Below, in pieces: positions 1 to 51,899 of a stretch of 64,000 nt of DNA. The notes beneath the pieces are model-generated. The model was not told the origin of the DNA. It saw nothing but the letters and a program-made list of their open reading frames with translations, and did no database searches. Position numbers and translations under genes: made by a program. Source of the DNA: Ophiodon elongatus (Eukaryota; Chordata; Actinopteri; Perciformes; Hexagrammidae); contig JACSYO010002159.1 of assembly GCA_016806645.1 (NCBI GenBank), positions 2,175,001 through 2,239,000 of the forward strand, written 5' to 3'. Positions within the stretch are counted from its first letter, which is position 1. Each line of letters opens with the position of its first letter.

Positions 1-402
1 GCTGTTCAGCCATGCAGCAGTTTGATAGATGTGAATCCCAAGAACAGTTAATTGAAACACCTCTAATGAAAAAAAGTTGAAAAGAGTTCCTCATCACTTC
101 CTCCCTGACTGACGTGGGAGAAAGCGGGTTTTGAGAGTGCTCTGTTTTGGCGGGTGATCAGGTGTTGTGAAGGTTACCTGGATTTTCTTTAAGCTTCCTC
201 CCACACCCTGCTTTCCCTCTCAGAACATGCCGGTTGTCTTTGACGAGCCTTTACTGCGGATCTTCACGCTGTGATTTCTGCTCAGGCTGTGCAGCGTGTG
301 TCTGTGTTACGCAACACTCTGTTTTCCTCTCGCTGCTTCTCTCCTAAATCGCAGAGCTCCCGCACTAGATACATTGTTCGTCTTTGTCTTAGGAGTCGGG
401 CC

Positions 403-430
403 ACACACACACACACACACGCACACACAC
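403..430 (+). repeat. (CA)n microsatellite
   Basis: Short CA tract with one G interruption. Confidence 0.85.
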
Positions 431-1051
431 ATAGTACGCACACCCAAAGAATAGGCGAACAAATTCGGTTTGCTGAGAGGAGGTGCGGTGTAATCAGTTT
501 GGGAAAAGTACACAGGCGATAATAAAGCCAGACCGGCGACTTGGGGCGAACGCAGTACATCCTTCATTGTCGTGGCATGCCCGACTCACAGATTTAATGT
601 AGCTTTGTCTTAAGGCCTACATATCTTACAGACACTAGCGCTCGCCTTATCTAAAAGTACAGTTGAGGTTCCCCTATTTTCCTCCTCGGCTGTCTCTCTG
701 CTGTGTTTTCATTTTCTATCGGCTCCTTCGCTCCCTCTTTTACTCTTCTGCTCGTCTTTTGTTTATTCCTGCTCTGTGTCCTTTTGTTCTCTACTGCGTG
801 TGTAGTCGTTTTGATTTGTTTCGCTCGGCTTCTCCGATCGCCTGTCTCGGTACGTGTGCATTCAGCACATACATGTGTGTTAACGTTTGTGTTTATAGCA
901 TCCTGTGTCTCAGTCGTTCTTGCCTTTGGTAAGTTTATATCCTGTTACAACCTTAACGTTTTTTGCCCTATCCACTCGTCTCACAGCAGGGGGAGGGGGT
1001 TAAGAGAAGACTGGATTACTTTGGCTTTAGACTTCAGAGGTTCTGTGCATT

Positions 1052-1053
<2 letters not shown>

Positions 1054-1090
<37 letters not shown>
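1054..1090 (+). repeat. (GT)n microsatellite
   Basis: Pure GT tract followed by GCGCGC. Confidence 0.9.
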
Positions 1091-1095
<5 letters not shown>

Positions 1096-1799
1096 GGGGG
1101 CAGATGTTGTCAGTTCTCCCTTTGGGTGAGGTGGGTCAGTTAAAGGTGATAGCCGCGTGTCAGACGTGAGTGTTTCAAGGTACGACAGGTGGTGTTTGCC
1201 TTGCTCTCCCCCCTGTCATCGCAACGTATCTGTTCGTCATTTATAAATATTAGCTCGCTCTAAGCTAACGTGGAGCTGTACTCCTCACTGTGTTCCTCCC
1301 GCTTTGACTTTGATGAAGAAATGTTCTTTGACGAGGTGGCATTTGGTGTCGCGTTAGATGTTTGTTTTCAACATGCGAGTTGTGACTCAGAGGTTGTCAG
1401 CTGCTGTCCGTCCACTACGCGGCACAGCGATGTGCGATAGGAGTGCGTGTGTCTATTTACGAGACTTTCTCTGTGTAACAGGTGTTGTCGGGTCACTTCA
1501 AGTCTCTCGCCCTCTCTCGCTATCCCCCACACACACACACACACACCCTCACACCCCGATTGAAGTCTGTGTGTACGTATTTGTGTGTTTGTAAGACAGA
1601 GACGCATTATCCTTGGGAACGTGTCAGTATCTCTATGTTTCTAAGAACAACTTTAAGCTTTTATTGTTTTGAAGTGTGTGCGTTCACTCACACATATTTG
1701 CGTGGGTGTAATTGTGTGTTTGTGTGTCTTAGATAAATGAGATCTTCGCTAATGCACAAGTCCACAGAGATACACCAACAGACACACACACTTTATCTC

Positions 1800-1960
1800 T
1801 CCAGGTTGCCTGTCCTGAGGGGACACCCTGTCATCCTGCTCCGACAGGGGTGTGCCTCAACTGTCTCCCCTAGCGACAGTCCAGTTGCCAAGGTAATGTC
1901 GCTAGGGTGATTACCTGACGCCTAACATCAGTGTCAGCCCAGCACATCGATGGCGTCAGG
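1800..1960. other. Structured segment with nested inverted repeats
   Basis: CCCTAGCGAC (1868-1877) pairs with GTCGCTAGGG (1898-1907), and CCTGACGCC (1914-1922) pairs with GGCGTCAGG (1952-1960). Both are perfect. They make two hairpins in a row, possibly the remains of a small repeat. Confidence 0.55.
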
Positions 1961-1983
1961 GGTGTTGGCAAGTCTTGCCATCA

Positions 1984-2017
<34 letters not shown>
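1984..2017 (+). repeat. (AC)n microsatellite
   Basis: Pure tract of 17 units, just after the structured segment. Confidence 0.9.
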
Positions 2018-2018
<1 letters not shown>

Positions 2019-3312
2019 CACATGGATGCAGAGAGACACACACTCACACACACAAATAGATTCTGACTTCCTGTGCCTTGACAGGCTGCCAGCTCAATCC
2101 AAAATAAACTTCTCTCAAAGACAGCCAGACATCACAATAGCATAAATAGCATAAATAATTCAACAACATGAGCATGAATAACTCTCGTCTAAATGAGGAT
2201 CCCCCTCCATTTCTTCACGCTCTAAAAATGACGGGAGCGTCCCGCGTGAGAGTGTGTATGTACATGTACATGTACGCATGCGTGTGCACGTTTGCATTCA
2301 TGTTCTTGATGTTGCGTCTGCAACATGACAGAAAACATCCTTTTGTTCTGAGACTGATGTGAAAGTTTAGACCCATATGACATCGTATCATTTTTCTTGT
2401 GTGTATGTAAAGGCGTGTGGCAAAGTGCTTTTCCTCGCTGTTCTAATTCCTCTTCACAACATCAGGGACAGTGGTGCGATGCATTAAACACTCCTTTTCT
2501 ATTTAATGGAACAAAGTGATTATCTAAATGTCTTTATTTATCAAATTTTTCAAGGATTTAGGGATTTAGTTGTATGGTGATGCTGCACCTTTTTCATGTT
2601 TATATTTCCTTGACATCAGTGCCTTCTCCTCTACTTAAAGCCTGTTATTAAAATGCTTCTGTCTACTTAGGTACTTCAGTGGATTAAAGAAACATTAATC
2701 CTGAGTTTGAATGGCAAGGTGTTTGCATCGCAGCGTTGTGCTAATTCTAACAAGTCTCATACAGATTGAGAGTGATTTTTCCCTGTTTTCTTTCTTTTCT
2801 TTTACGGTTCATTTGATTAAAAAAAAAACGATCTTCATTCACAAATGCTTTCTTCGCATTAAACTGCCTGCTTTGTTGACAGCTATACCAAAGCCCTCAA
2901 ATATTATGAGAATCTTCCTCCTCGAAAAATTATTAATACACATCTTCTCTGTGTGTTTCGATGTGGGTGCCTGTGAATCATTTTGATGTTAATCAAGGAT
3001 TCTTATGATTATGCTGCCATACCCGGATCTTCTTTAATGTGGAATGAATATCAAAGTGACTGTTACACTTCTGGCATATGGCAAAAACAATTTCTTCATG
3101 AACAAAAAGAGGCACAAATAAATCAAATCCAGGACATAAACAGATGTAAACACTGTTTCTGAAATGTGATAGCTATTAATTAATGCTGGTAGCTATTGGT
3201 AGCTATGCTACTGTAACTGAGCTATGTGTGTCAAATTCAACAGGATTGTATTCCAAGATTGTTTACAATTACCAAAGACAAACTCTCCCCCTTTGTCCCT
3301 CTGTCTGCGTAG

Positions 3313-43019
<39,707 letters not shown>

Positions 43020-43020
43020 G

Positions 43021-43072
<52 letters not shown>

Positions 43073-43112
43073 GCGCTTGTTCATTAAATAAACAGACATG
43101 CACACGGAAATG
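43020..43112 (+). promoter_or_regulatory. zbbx: zbbx 3' UTR with CA repeat and poly(A) signal
   Basis: After the stop codon comes a 42-nt CA tract (43029-43070), then GCGCGC, then AATAAA at 43087-43092. The signal is the only canonical hexamer close behind the stop. The cleavage site is not visible and the end is an estimate. Confidence 0.5.
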
Positions 43113-43680
43113 TAAGAGACTAAAGTGAGCGAAAATACACAAATGGTGTCATTTTAAACTGTGTTCACGTGGTGTAAAGGCTGGTGCAGATGATCCTAAA
43201 ACTAAATCTGTGGGGAACTCTTATGTAAATAGATGACTACAAAAATGTAATCGATTAAATACTGTTCTGATTTCAGTTCTTAATCTTCTCTCTTTTTTTT
43301 ATGTGTCCTGTTTTCAATGCTCAGTTTACAGTATATGTTACACTCATACATGAAATGTCGCCGTGAGATACATGCTTGTGGATGGATACGCTGAATGTAT
43401 GGGGGGGGGGGCGAGATAAAGGGTGAGTTACGTTTAATTTTCAGCAGGAGCCTGCTCGGATCCCCTTGTGTGTTTGTCACTGTGTGTGTGTGTTTGTCAC
43501 TGTGTGTGTGTGTGTTTGTCACTATGTGTGGATGTTTGTGTGTGTTAGGTGACAGACGTTGAGGGGCAGTGTGCTGCACTGCCAGTTTTACCCACTGGGA
43601 TTGAACACGCTACATTTTTCTCTCTTGCCATCCGTTTGTTTCTTAACAAGGTTAGGGCGCCACTGGATCAGGTCAGACTG

Positions 43681-43683
<3 letters not shown>

Positions 43684-43765
<82 letters not shown>
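43684..43765 (+). repeat. (AC)n microsatellite, 82 bp
   Basis: Pure tract of 41 units. Confidence 0.95.
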
Positions 43766-43769
<4 letters not shown>

Positions 43770-44510
43770 AAGACGCTGCTGCAAGTGATGAATTATGTTT
43801 GTGAGGGAGGGAATAAGGAGCTGTGCCAATGGCCGCTGTTACCATCTGTCTGTATGTGTGTGCAGGAGATGGGGAAGATAAACACCAGGCACTGGAACTG
43901 GTTTGTCGTCTCTGTGGTGTGTACATGTTGGTGTGTGATTCTTTTTTCTTTTTTTTCCTCAGCTCTGCTGGTTTGCATTATTTCCCAAAGCTGGTCGTAA
44001 TCTATCATGGCTGCCACTGTCATCAAACTGAGTTCAAAACCCACCATCCACTGCTTTATCTCTCACTGATGTGCATGTGAGGATCAAGCAAGGACACACA
44101 GGTAGACGGGGGGATGGGGGGGGGGGGTCATACCGTTTATTACACAACTATGTGTGGCACATAGAAACTTTGGTGGAATGGATGTCGAAGGTGACAACTT
44201 TGTGTGTGAATATGAGTGTGAGTGTGAGTGCATTTGGCCCTACTTTACCTCAGTCAGTGTGGAGGGATCTACGGGTACTTTATTTGTCCCAACGTTAATC
44301 GCTAGAAGCGGACAGCAAAAGCCCCGTAATCCAACAGCAATCACCACAAGACTGATTGATAGCACAGCGACAGAGAGAGAACGACCGAGAGACCAAGAGA
44401 CAGACAAGGAGAGAGGGAGGTTAAAAGGTAGATCTTTGTTATTGTGTCCTTCACTGAGTTTATCACATACTGTTTAGGAGAAAAAAATAACAGAGACATA
44501 AATCTGATGG

Positions 44511-44891
44511 ATATCGAACCGCGAGGCTCGGTTTAAACAACTCCGAGATCTTAACTCTCCCTCCGTCTCTCGTGCTTTCTCCCTCACCCCCACATTCACC
44601 CCCACATGCATACAAACAGGGAGAGAGAACGGCAAAATACGGCTGACCTTTGTTAGATTTGGAGTTGTCTGTGATGTTGTTGATGCTGTCAGAAAGACAG
44701 TGAAACTGGAGGAGTTGACATTTAACTGCGCTATATTAACTGACCCTTCTCTGGAACTGGAGTTCAGACTGGGCGTGTTGATAAAAAAAAGCAGACAGGA
44801 AAAAAATATTCTGTGTTATGAAACTAGTTTTTTTTTTTCTTCTTTTCTTTTGCTGTTTGGGATGAATTTTGGAAACTTTTTCTTACAGTGA
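44511..44891 (+). other. Unrecognised open frame downstream of zbbx
   Basis: The frame is open from about 44511 to TGA at 44889-44891, without needing a start codon. Its central part (GKIRLTFVRFGVVCDVVDAV, then KLEELTFNCAIL) has alternating hydrophobic residues like a beta-rich domain, and the preceding bases (cttctccctcacccc to acaaacag at 44612-44619) resemble a splice acceptor. I recognise no family. It could be an exon of an unknown gene, a repeat remnant, or chance. Confidence 0.2.
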
Positions 44892-45829
44892 ATACTGATA
44901 GAAATCTTGTACTTTTTTCCATTTTTAAACAGGACACAGCTGACATTGGTGGTACATCTGATAACAGAATGCAGTTATCTTTCCTTCCTCTCTGTCTCTC
45001 CTAAACTCACTGGAATTTGTTTTGTTTTTTACCATATTAGTTATTTTGGTTTTCATGGGTTTTGGCATTTTCTTTGACAGCAAGTTGCACTGTGGAAACA
45101 TTTTTGTTTCGCCTTCGGCTACGTGTCCATTCAAGTTTCCTCACCTAGAATGCCTTGAAAGGACTCGCTTGCTCACAGAGTTTCACAAGTCACCGACAGG
45201 GAACTGCAAGGGACAGCAGCTGCGTCCATGTGTGACAATTTGAGTCCTCAAATATACTGTGAAATTGATAACATGGAAGAATGAGCACCCCTAATGTAGA
45301 AAGGCATTGTTATCACTACTTTTGATTCACTTTTAGGCCATTTTATGAACTCCGAAAGGAATATTTCATTGTGCAGACTTGTAGTCTATGTTATGCGTAT
45401 TGTTTTTTTTTGTTGCCAAATTTGTTTTTGAGGAATTGCTGCATGGGTTATGCTTTCTGATAACATGTTTCCACAAATATTGCCTATTAACCATGAAGTG
45501 CAAGACCGGTTGTGGCCTGCATCCCACATGTGTGAGGGTTAGGTTACTGAATTTCTTTGATTAAGGTTCGTTAAAGATGGTGGTTTTGGTTAAAAATTGA
45601 AAAATGGCCTGTCTCTGGCTTCAAGTCGGTTCTATTTAACCAAGAGCACAATAATAACCTTGATTTGCCAAAACATAATAAAACAATAGTCACGCTTTAG
45701 TTGCCACAAATGAGTATTGAATAAAATGTAATGTTTTCTTTATTATGTTGATAGAAAAAACATATCTGGGCAGCATTATATTCATTTCAAACTTTACAGG
45801 GTATCTGTAGGTTTGGTTACATATTTTTC

Positions 45830-45839
45830 TTAATATATA

Positions 45840-45881
<42 letters not shown>

Positions 45882-46081
45882 TATTTATGTAATATATATA
45901 TATAATATAATATATATATATATTTGTATTATAAATATATATTTATATTATATTATACATTTATATTATATATATTATATATATATAGATATATCTATAT
46001 ATATATCTATATAAAATATAAAATAACTAAATATTATAATAAAAAAATATATATATATATATATATATATATTATTATTAT
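45830..46081. repeat. TA-rich block
   Basis: About 250 bases of nearly pure A/T, mostly TA dinucleotides, ending in ATT triplets. It lies just before the CpG-containing stretch. Confidence 0.9.
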
Positions 46082-46215
46082 TATTATCGGAAATGCTCCT
46101 TTTCCTCGCAGTCAGCCTGAGTGTGGAAGGCCTGCCCGTCTGAGTTTGATTGACAGATGATGCGCTCTTGAAGGGGAACTAAGGACAAAGTAGACAAACT
46201 AACACAGGAGCCAAC

Positions 46216-46279
46216 ATGGTGGCGACTGAAGAGCGAGGCCCACACCAGCGTCTAACCGGGACCCAGGCGACATTTGCAG
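46216..46279 (+). CDS. Possible first coding exon of an unknown gene
   Basis: ATG in a good context (ccaacATGG) opens MVATEERGPHQRLTGTQATF and then runs into a donor CAG/gtacgt at 46280. The surrounding 250 bases are CpG-containing and have two perfect TGACGTCA palindromes just downstream. No second exon was found, so this may equally be part of an old repeat that carries a translated-looking segment. Confidence 0.25.
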
Positions 46280-46335
46280 GTACGTTTGCGAGCCGTTTAA
46301 TGTGCTGCAGCTAATTAGCGCACTTGCTCGCGAAC

Positions 46336-46372
46336 TGACGTCAGCGGTGCACTTTTTTTCCAGGTGACGTCA
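46336..46372. promoter_or_regulatory. Two perfect CRE palindromes (TGACGTCA)
   Basis: TGACGTCA occurs at 46336-46343 and again at 46365-46372, 29 bases apart start to start. This is the full-length binding site of CREB/ATF factors. The stretch is CpG-containing, next to the possible first exon, so a promoter or enhancer is plausible. Confidence 0.4.
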
Positions 46373-46847
46373 CGAGGGTGAAGCGGATGTTTTGTAAATG
46401 AGACGAGAAAGCGAGAAAGTTAATGTGGGTTGTTGGTTCTTGTGTGTTGTGTAACCGGGGCAGGGCAGCAGATAGCATATGTATTCTGTAGCAGACAGAA
46501 AGAGCCGTCTAATTCAGTTGGATAGAAGATAGGCCTATTATTGTGGTTATGAAACATCCAGGTCTGTATTTTGTTTAGCTTTTAAGATAAGGGAAAACAC
46601 ATCATGATAATCAAAATGGCAGGGAAATATTCTATTGTCAAGTTCTAGCACTGTGTGTGTGTCCGTATGTGTGTCCTTGTGTTTATGGTGCCGAGAATCC
46701 ACTTCCGCTGAGCTGGCCATACTTGTCTTTACTGCTCAACAACAACAACAAGATTACTCTTGACCCTGACAAAATGCCATGAGCTTTTCACCATCAGCCT
46801 TTTTCTACTTTAACCTTTTGCACCTCTCCGAGCACACTGTCCACACC

Positions 46848-46962
<115 letters not shown>

Positions 46963-48084
46963 ATTCTGTCCTCCTGTCCTCCTGTGGTTGTCAGGTTGGA
47001 GGCGTATTTGCCGTGAATGTGCCATCTAATCATGTCCCATGTTGTCTACTGGAGCCCTGCTGCCTCATTACAGGTGAAGGAGAATCTGTGTCGTGTCTGT
47101 CATCTGCGAAACATAAAAAGCCTCCTCGCTGCTTAGTTTGTGCGGGCTGTCGTGTGTGTCTTCCCTATTATTCCCGGGCTCTGAATAGACGTAGCGGCAA
47201 AGTGTAACACAGGTGTGAAATGACTTTGGCAAATGGCGAATGATAATAAGGGGCTTATCTTGTTTGCGCATGTGTGAGCACCACATATATGCTCATAGAA
47301 ATACCCAGGAGGCATTAGTTCAGTAGATGGATGGGTGGATAAAAAATGCCTCAAGCCAGCTATCTTAAATTTTTATTGCACTAGAAACCCAACGGATTCC
47401 ATATTTCCCTTACTTTAATCAACACAAATCCCTGTTTCGTGGACATACAGTATTATTATTATTTGTTCGCCGGTCACGTCCCATGTGGCAGGCCTGCACA
47501 GCTTTAACTTAGTTGTGGCTCAGAATTACGTTCAAGGTCGTAACCCCCCCCCCCCGTCTGTACTTAAATGACCCCCCCACCCCTTCTCCCCTCTGTTCGC
47601 TGGAGATGGAAGTACAGTGCGCTGTGGACAGAGAGTTCAGGTGGAGAAAAGTTATAATTTAGGGGAGGAGAGCGGGAGATGAAGTTAGGAAAATACAAAG
47701 AACAGAGGGGTTGAGGAGGTGGAGGATGGAGATTAAAGAAAGGGGAAGGGTGGTCATGAAAGAAATGGGGCGGCACTTGGAGGGAGACCGCTTTAGTTTG
47801 ATAAGGAAATGCATTTGCCTCTCTCTTATTTCCACCCTTTTCTCCTTACACTTACTCGGCCATTCCCCCTTCCACCATTTCAAGCCTAACTTCACCACTT
47901 TAGTCCTCCCCGCTCTCTCCTTCACGCTACTTCTTCGTCTTTCCTTCCTTTTCCAATGTGCCCTTCCCGATTTCCATCTCTCCTTTGCTCATGTCCTCCT
48001 CCATTGCTCCACTCTCATCTTCCCACCTCTCCATTCCTTTCTCCTTTTTAATCCTTCCATTTGTCCCCTCTCTCTCTTGTTCGG

Positions 48085-48126
48085 CGGCAGGTCCCGGTGC
48101 CCTGACTGAGCCACCGGGACCTGCTG
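48085..48126. other. Strong GC-rich hairpin
   Basis: CAGGTCCCGGTG at 48088-48099 is exactly complementary to CACCGGGACCTG at 48112-48123, with a 12-base loop. One more G-C pair, a G-T pair and a C-G pair extend the stem to about 15 pairs. It lies in intergenic DNA with no other named feature. Confidence 0.8.
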
Positions 48127-48159
48127 ACAAATCGATACATCACTGTAATTGATTCTGTC

Positions 48160-48187
48160 GGGGCTCAAAGTGTTTAATGAGAGCCCC
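48160..48187. other. Second hairpin beside the first
   Basis: GGGGCTC at 48160-48166 pairs with GAGCCCC at 48181-48187 across a 14-base loop. It lies 33 bases after the stronger hairpin. Confidence 0.65.
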
Positions 48188-48519
48188 TCCCCTTCATCCT
48201 CCTCCTCTCCCTCCTCCCCCATCCCTTTTTCTTCTTTTTTTTTTTTTTTGCACGTGGGCTTCGGCACAGTCCAGCGCAACGGTTAATGGAGTGGAGGCAT
48301 CCATGTGCAGCGAAGTGCTGCCGGTGGTGGGCGAGGGAAGGGCGCTGGGGGTTGAGGCAGGTGAGGGGGTTTGGGGGAAGGAAGGCAAGCTGGAGGGTTG
48401 AGGGTTAATCAGAGCAGTTCCCAAGGTGAAGGATTGAGCCAGCTGGTAATTAGGACAGGTAAAGGCTCGGTGTAGAACATGTGGACATGGGAGAAAGGAA
48501 CCACGTGCCGGGTGGGGAG

Positions 48520-48522
<3 letters not shown>

Positions 48523-48595
<73 letters not shown>

Positions 48596-48620
48596 TGTGA
48601 GAGTGTGAGTGTGAGAGTGA
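48523..48620 (+). repeat. (GT)n microsatellite with GAGAGTGT tail
   Basis: About 33 pure GT units, then GAGA/GTGT mixed units. Confidence 0.95.
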
Positions 48621-48629
48621 GGTGGTATA

Positions 48630-49096
48630 TGCTTTTAGTGGCTCCCAGCTTCTCTTTGACGACATCATGGTGAGAACCTGTTGTTTGCAGTTTCATCAAT
48701 TACAGCCTATTCTGTGTTTGACCAACTCCTGCAGTGGATCAACAGATGCACACACACTCACCCACAGCTGGCAGGAATAAACATTCAGCAAGAGTGAACC
48801 ATAAAAGAGAGGCAGTAGCAGCAGAAAAAAAATAAAGGGAGAATATGAGGCAAAATTAGAAAAAAACAAAAAGCAGAAGCATCCTGGATTTAAAGACAAA
48901 TCTTTTTCTTTAAGATAGAGCGCAGGAGGTCAGGGAGCGGAGGAGAGATAGAGGGTAATATAGAGTGTTTGCAAGCCTGAGCTTGTTTTTTGTGTGTGTA
49001 CGGTAGGGTGGGGAATCTTATGGACAGTGAATCATTAATATCAGCAGCCTGTAAGACACTAATGAATAACACGGGAATATATCAACTCAACGTTTG

Positions 49097-49132
<36 letters not shown>

Positions 49133-51890
49133 CTAGATTCATTTCTTCCAGCATTAATGAGAAACACCTGTTAGAGCTCCTCGTTAGGCATCCCTTGTTT
49201 AGGTCCCTTTAGACTTCTAGTCCCTCTTGTCAGTACCGCGTGTGTGCCTCCTGTCTTTGGTTCAATTATAAAAATATGCACTTTTGAGGACTGCAGTTTG
49301 CAATCTTCAGGATACAGAAGGGGATGTTTTGGTTTGCCGGATTGTTGGAGTGAAAAATTTAGTGGATAGAGGAAGAAAACACTTGTTTTGTCAGTGCTGG
49401 AAAAAACACGAGTATACTGCATTAGAATGTGTTTGCAGTGCAGTCAATTTTATGTGCATACTATGTTGACCATTTACATATGATTAATCAGGTCTGGAGT
49501 GTGTGTGTGGGTAATATTTCACCCCCCAACCCCGTATGGCTGGTAATTAGCTTGTTCCTGTTTGTAATGTACCCATGATGTGGGTCCTCAGGCAAATTCT
49601 GAAGTGTCCTTTTTTTCCTCTGCAGATTTAAGTATTTTTATTTGCAACAGACACGGCAACTTCATGCAACATTTGCCCTCTTGAATGAAAGATAGGGGGT
49701 CCTCGTGATTCCTATCGAGGGGTGTCCTCAGAATACAGAAGGTCCACGTCTCTAATATATATCCTGCGATTTCACGATGCGTTAAATTACAGGAGGAGCA
49801 CATTTTATTTCCCACCTCCACCTTTTAGTGTTAATCCTGTCCCGAGTGCGGCTTTTATTCACACGTGGGTCCTCTTAGCCGGCATGCTAATGGTAGCGCA
49901 CCGTAATCCTGGGGTGAGACCTGCAAGCTTCACTGCGAGGACGGAGCGCTTGTAGTGCTGTGCGCGGTCACTGAGGCCAACATTAAACTAGCTGTTGATG
50001 GTCAGTAAATTCCTCTAAAATGCTGGCTGGCTGCTTGTTAAACCATGAGGTCTGAGCCCAATATGCACGGAAGTGTGTTTCATTATAAGTGTTCGAGACA
50101 GACAGAAACAGAGGTACGTGTGAGTGAGTGCTATATTGAGAATAATGTTCAATCTACACAGATAAGAGTCCTGCTCCTAAACCACTGGGGCTCATTAACT
50201 TCCTCATGATGATGATGATGATGAATGTTGGTCTATATAACACATTTCTCTGTTTTCCAGGCCTTGTTCATTGTACCCTGCTTTTGTTCATTATTTCACC
50301 CAGCCTCCCTCTCACTAGCAAATGCATTTTAATGCACATTCTGAAGTATCACAAATCTGAAAAAAAAAAAGCTGTATGGAAACAGTTCGATGACACTTCC
50401 TCAATTGCGCAAAAAACACTTTTTTGTGCTTCGCTTAAGGTGTTTGTTTTTTTTTTTTTTCCCCTTTTGTCAAGAAGAGTTGATGTGCTTAATGGGACAT
50501 GGAAACGCCTTTGCCAACTCCGTTCTGACACAGCGATCATTTAACTCGCGTGACTGATCAGCTGTTTTACATGGCTGGAGATACCTCGCTCTATTTTTCC
50601 TCGTGCAGATGGGTGGATCATAGTTGGATGGCCATGCGACTTATTTTGTTACGGGCTCACAACCTCTACTTCGTTGACTGAAGCGCAGCCTGTGCCGCCA
50701 ACATCTGACAAAACGACGTGCTCTGCGTGACCTAGTTTGTTTGTATCAGCCAAGGGGATGGAAGCACGCCTAATTCACCTTTCTTTTTTGTTTCATAAAG
50801 TCTGCTTGACAGTTGAAGTGAAAACGCGACTGCTGCCTCTCTCCACCCTTTGTCACTACGACACTTGACCTTTCCCCGTACTGCACATTATCCATTATCC
50901 ATTATCCACATTGTCCCTTTTTGAATGTGTTCTCTTTCCATTATATCACCGTCTTTATCAAGGTTTCTCTCTGAATGCTTCTTTTGTCTTTCTCATGGTT
51001 GCTCTCAGTTTCTGTCTTTGTCCTCACGCATCCGCGCACACCTGGCTGCTCGTCTGCCTCTTACAATATGTGTGTATGAGACTGCCAATGAGGTGATTAA
51101 TGGGTTGTTTTGTTTGACTGTGTGACTAAACCCATGGCCCTTATCCTAATTAAATATATTTCTGCTGATTTGGCTGGGCCCCACCTGTGTAGTGCTGTTT
51201 ATACAGCTGATTCTTACAATACAGTTGTGGCTTAGGGCTGTTAAGCCGATGCTGTACAGTAGTTTGATGAATGTCTCTAAACTTACTTTTTGATGGGGAT
51301 GGGATGATTATTTTTGTAAAGTGTCGACATGCCCAGAGTATTAACGAAGCTCCCTGTGAATGTGTTTGTGTGTGAGAAAAATGCAAGCGTTTGTATATAA
51401 ATTCAGTTTGTTGTCCTAATTATCTTTCCCAGAAATGCTTATAGATTTATTTATTTATTTATTTATTTATTCAGTTTTGGATAGTTGGGACAATCATTTT
51501 TCTCTTCTACTTTACCTAGCCTGGGGGAGCTTTCAGGAAACAGAAATTGTGACAGTTGACCAATGTGCCACACGCCAGCAACATTATTAACTCATTCATA
51601 TGTGTACACTCGCTGGAAGATCCAAGCTATCCATGATATGATGGGAATATATGTTGTCGTTGCAGTATATTTGCCTCACTCCCAAGGCTTTTTAGAAACA
51701 CTGCACATTTCTGTTTGCGGTGCAGCATTATACAAAGCTTTGAAAGCTTGTCTCTTCATATTAAATACACAGCGAGCTGACTGAAATGTTATTTTTCTCA
51801 ACCCTTAACCTTTTTAAACGTGGTCCACTTGTCCTGTGGTTCGGGCCGATCCCAGTATGTACTGGGGGAGAGGGAGGGTGCACACCGGAG
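48630..51890. other. Intergenic, little structure
   Basis: Only simple features are seen: a TC tract (49099-49129), an ATG triplet run near 50204-50225, and a TTTA repeat near 51446-51471. No gene or transposon is recognised. Confidence 0.5.
49099..49129 (+). repeat. (TC)n microsatellite
   Basis: Short pure tract. Confidence 0.9.
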
Positions 51891-51899
51891 AGATCGCAA

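Larger units (their letters stand above)
1..3312 (+). other. Upstream intron of zbbx, non-coding
   Basis: No exon is recognised. The stretch is T/GT-rich on the plus strand and holds CA or GT microsatellites at 403-430, 1054-1090, 1529-1546 and 1984-2017, and a structured segment at 1800-1960. It should be part of an intron, because the first zbbx exon seen needs an upstream partner. Confidence 0.6.
43113..46100. other. Intergenic, downstream of zbbx
   Basis: No confident gene. It holds an 82-base CA tract (43684-43765), G runs at 43401-43412 and 44108-44128, an unrecognised open frame (44511-44891) and a TA-rich block at the right end. Confidence 0.55.

Noticed and set aside
1..3300. Search for the zbbx start exon
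   Set aside because: No frame with a charged coiled-coil composition and a phase-2 donor was found, so the 5' end is taken to lie outside.
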